DNA of 6,941 nucleotides from Geminicoccaceae bacterium (lineage in GTDB: Bacteria > Pseudomonadota > Alphaproteobacteria > Geminicoccales > Geminicoccaceae): contig JAPJRA010000057.1 in NCBI GenBank assembly GCA_030824835.1, forward strand, positions 1 through 6,941. Reading direction: 5' to 3'. The notes under the pieces are model-generated. The model was not told the origin of the DNA. It saw nothing but the letters and a program-made list of their open reading frames with translations, and searched no databases. Position 1 is the stretch's first letter, and each line of letters opens with the position of its first letter. Below are positions 5,148-6,941 of the stretch, in pieces. The position numbers and the translations under genes are program-made.

Positions 5148-6824
5148 CTACCGTGCCGCAGCCTCCGCAGCGGCGCGCAGCTGGCTCAAGGTCGTGCGCG
5201 GCGTGATCGCTTCGGGGTCGAGGATCAGGTGCAGCAGCGCCGGGCCGCCGGATGCCAGCGCGCCATCGAAGGCGGCGCCGAACGCCTCCGTGGTCTCGAC
5301 CCTGGCGCCGAAGGCGCCATAGGCCCGGGCCATGGCAGCGAAGTCGGGGTTCTTCAGCGCGGTGCCGCAGACACGGCCGGGATGCTCGCGCTCCTGATGC
5401 ATGCGGATAGTACCGTACATGCCATTGTCGACGACCACGACGATGACTGCCACGCCATACTGCATAGCGGTGGCCAACTCTTGTCCGGTCATCAGAAAGC
5501 AGCCGTCGCCGGCGAAGCAGACCACCGACCTGTCCGGGTGGCGAAGCTTGGCCGCGATCGCCGCCGGCAGCCCGTAGCCCATCGAGCCCGATGTGGGTGC
5601 CAGCTGCGTACCGAGACCGCGATAGGTGAAGTGGCGGTTGGCCCAGATCGCATAGTTGCCGGCGCCATTGGTGACGATCGTGCCGGCCGGCAGGCGCGCG
5701 CCGAGCCCGGCCACGATGTCGCCGAGCTGCAGTCGGCCGGCGATCCTGGTCGGCGCGCGCCAGGCGAGTTCCTCCTCATGCGCATCGGCGGTGCCAGCGG
5801 CCCAAGGGCGGTGCGCCGGCGGGATCAGCTCCGCGGCCGCCGTCGCGAACGCATCGAGGCCGGAGGGGATCGCCAGGTCCGCCTGATAGACGGCGCCGAG
5901 CTCCGCGGGATCGTTGTGGACATGGACGAAGGTCTGGCGCGGGCGGGGCAGGTCGAAGAGGCTGAAACCCTGCCCGGTGGTCTCACCGAGGCGGCTGCCG
6001 ATGGTGACGACGAGGTCGCTCGCCGTGATTCGGGCAACAAGCTTGGGGTTGGGGCCGAGGCCGATATGGCCGGCGTAGCAGCGATGGTCATTGTCCAGCA
6101 GATCCTGGCGGCGGAAGCCGCAGGCGGCGGGCAGATCATGCGATTCGAGAAATCGCGCCAGCGCCGCGACGCCGACCTCGCTCCAGCCGCCGCCGCCCAG
6201 TATGACGCAGGGCCGCTCGGCGACGGCCAGCAAGCGGCGCAGCTCGGCCAGCGCCTCGGGAGCCGGGGCAGCCTCGACCGCCAGCGCCCGCCTGCCGTCG
6301 GCAACGACCACCTCGTCGAGAAGCATGTCCTCGGGCAGCGCCAGCACCACCGGGCCGGGCCGGCCAGCAGTGGCGGTGGCGAAGGCACGATGGAGAAACT
6401 CGGGAAGCCGGCCGGCATCGTCGATCTCGGCCACCCACTTGGCCATGCCGCCGAACATCTGTCGGTAGTCGACCTCCTGCCATGCGTCTCGCCCGCGGCT
6501 GTTACGGGCGATCTGCCCGATCAGCAGGACCATCGGGATGCTGTCCTGCTGCGCGATGTGCACGCCTGCGCTGGCGTTGGTGGCCCCCGGCCCGCGGGTG
6601 ACGATGGCGACGCCGGGCCGGCCCGTGAGCTCACCCCACGCCGCCGCCATCATCGCAGCCCCGCCTTCCTGGCGGCAGATCACGAAGCGGATCTCCGGTG
6701 TGTCGTGCAACGCGTCCAGGACCTCGAGGTAGCTCTCGCCAGGGACACCAAAAGCGACCTCGACACCCTGGATGCGGAGCTGATCGACGAGAATCCGCCC
6801 ACCACTCCTGACCGTGCCACTCAT
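5148..6824 (-). CDS. Thiamine-diphosphate-binding protein, acetolactate synthase/benzoylformate decarboxylase superfamily
   Basis: This encodes a 558-residue enzyme of the ThDP-dependent 2-keto acid decarboxylase/carboligase superfamily, close to IlvB in length. The N-terminal PYR domain (1-170) has GVPGESYLEVLDAL (26-39), the catalytic Glu 53 in CRQEGGAAMMAAA, and TRGPGATNASAGVHIAQQD (76-94). The central domain (about 185-330) has VILGGGG and VVTIGSRLGE. The C-terminal PP domain (about 365-540) has SGSMGYGLPAAIAAK (412-426) and the ThDP/Mg motif from GDG (439-441) to DN (466-467). No ilvN-like small subunit is adjacent, so biosynthetic acetolactate synthase is less likely than a catabolic or unassigned enzyme; the substrate cannot be read from sequence. 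The frame extends to an ATG at 6923, but ATG 6824 gives the family N-terminus (SGGRILVDQLRIQGVEVAFG) behind an excellent ribosome site. Its end is convergent with, and 11 bases from, the 4153 gene. Confidence 0.92.
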   Translation of the reverse strand: MSGTVRSGGRILVDQLRIQGVEVAFGVPGESYLEVLDALHDTPEIRFVICRQEGGAAMMAAAWGELTGRPGVAIVTRGPGATNASAGVHIAQQDSIPMVLLIGQIARNSRGRDAWQEVDYRQMFGGMAKWVAEIDDAGRLPEFLHRAFATATAGRPGPVVLALPEDMLLDEVVVADGRRALAVEAAPAPEALAELRRLLAVAERPCVILGGGGWSEVGVAALARFLESHDLPAACGFRRQDLLDNDHRCYAGHIGLGPNPKLVARITASDLVVTIGSRLGETTGQGFSLFDLPRPRQTFVHVHNDPAELGAVYQADLAIPSGLDAFATAAAELIPPAHRPWAAGTADAHEEELAWRAPTRIAGRLQLGDIVAGLGARLPAGTIVTNGAGNYAIWANRHFTYRGLGTQLAPTSGSMGYGLPAAIAAKLRHPDRSVVCFAGDGCFLMTGQELATAMQYGVAVIVVVVDNGMYGTIRMHQEREHPGRVCGTALKNPDFAAMARAYGAFGARVETTEAFGAAFDGALASGGPALLHLILDPEAITPRTTLSQLRAAAEAAAR

Positions 6825-6830
6825 GCCGCC

Positions 6831-6836
6831 CCTCCC
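6831..6836 (-). promoter_or_regulatory. Strong ribosome binding site of the ThDP enzyme gene
   Basis: On the minus strand GGGAGG lies six bases before the ATG at 6824-6822. It decides the start in favour of this codon over the in-frame ATG at 6923, whose extra 33 residues are low-complexity, Gly/Ala/Arg-rich and unlike the family. Confidence 0.7.
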
Positions 6837-6902
6837 GCCGAGTATGCGATGAAGCCTCGCACCGCCGCCTCCCGGGCTAGCCGCACCGGCCTTGACAGGC
6901 AA

Positions 6903-6914
6903 GCCAAGCTTGGC
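6903..6914. promoter_or_regulatory. Perfect 12-bp palindrome upstream of the ThDP enzyme gene
   Basis: GCCAAGCTTGGC is a perfect palindrome 79 bases upstream of the ATG. On the minus strand its CCAAGC half recurs 16 bases away (around 6924-6929), giving two similar half-sites. It may be an operator, but it lies at the window edge and no clear -35/-10 pair is visible on the minus strand. Confidence 0.2.
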
Positions 6915-6941
6915 CATGCGCACGCTTGGTCGACCGGAGTG

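Noticed and set aside
6892..6897. Perfect TTGACA on the plus strand near the window end
   Set aside because: No acceptable -10 follows at 16-18 bases and no plus-strand gene follows in the remaining sequence.
6825..6923. Upstream in-frame start for the ThDP enzyme at 6923
   Set aside because: The added 33 residues are low-complexity and unlike the family, and a GGGAGG site sits right before ATG 6824.
1..6941. CRISPR arrays, tRNA/rRNA genes, insertion sequences, phage genes or defence systems
   Set aside because: No regularly spaced repeats, no RNA gene signatures and no transposase-like, integrase-like or defence-related proteins were seen on either strand.

Overview
The window reads as GC-rich chromosomal DNA, probably from an alphaproteobacterium. 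The main evidence is an AddA-type recombination nuclease in its alphaproteobacterial form followed directly by a thioredoxin gene. GC content is high across the genes and drops clearly only in one intergenic stretch. No tRNA, rRNA, insertion sequence, phage gene or CRISPR array was seen. The window opens inside addA and closes just upstream of an incoming minus-strand gene.

Layout. Positions 1-1764 (+) hold the C-terminal half of addA, the helicase-nuclease subunit for double-strand break repair. It is followed by trxA (1845-2165, +), a complete cytosolic thioredoxin, and by a glutamine synthetase family gene most like gamma-glutamylputrescine synthetase PuuA (2228-3577, +). These three share one direction and could be partly co-transcribed, although a promoter-like element overlaps the addA stop codon. 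A small minus-strand gene (3635-3892) encodes an exported or membrane-anchored 85-residue protein with a strong ribosome binding site. An AT-rich intergenic region of 260 bases (3893-4152) separates it from a divergent plus-strand gene (4153-5136). That gene encodes a 327-residue protein with a helix-turn-helix-like N-terminus and an unrecognised C-terminal domain. Last comes a complete thiamine-diphosphate-dependent enzyme of the acetolactate synthase/benzoylformate decarboxylase superfamily on the minus strand (5148-6824), whose end lies 11 bases from the end of its convergent neighbour.

How the genes relate. addA and trxA are housekeeping neighbours. The PuuA-like ligase and the ThDP enzyme are metabolic genes without their usual partners here (no puuB/C/D, no ilvN), so their substrates stay open. 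The small exported protein and the putative regulator are divergent across an AT-rich spacer with two dyads and a Fur-box-like sequence, which makes them the most interesting pair.

Quality warning. Bases 1-29 are a near-perfect reverse complement of bases 36-64 (26 of 29). The inverted copy, not the in-frame copy, encodes the expected conserved AddA residues. The first ~60 bases are best treated as a fold-back artefact or mis-assembly until checked.
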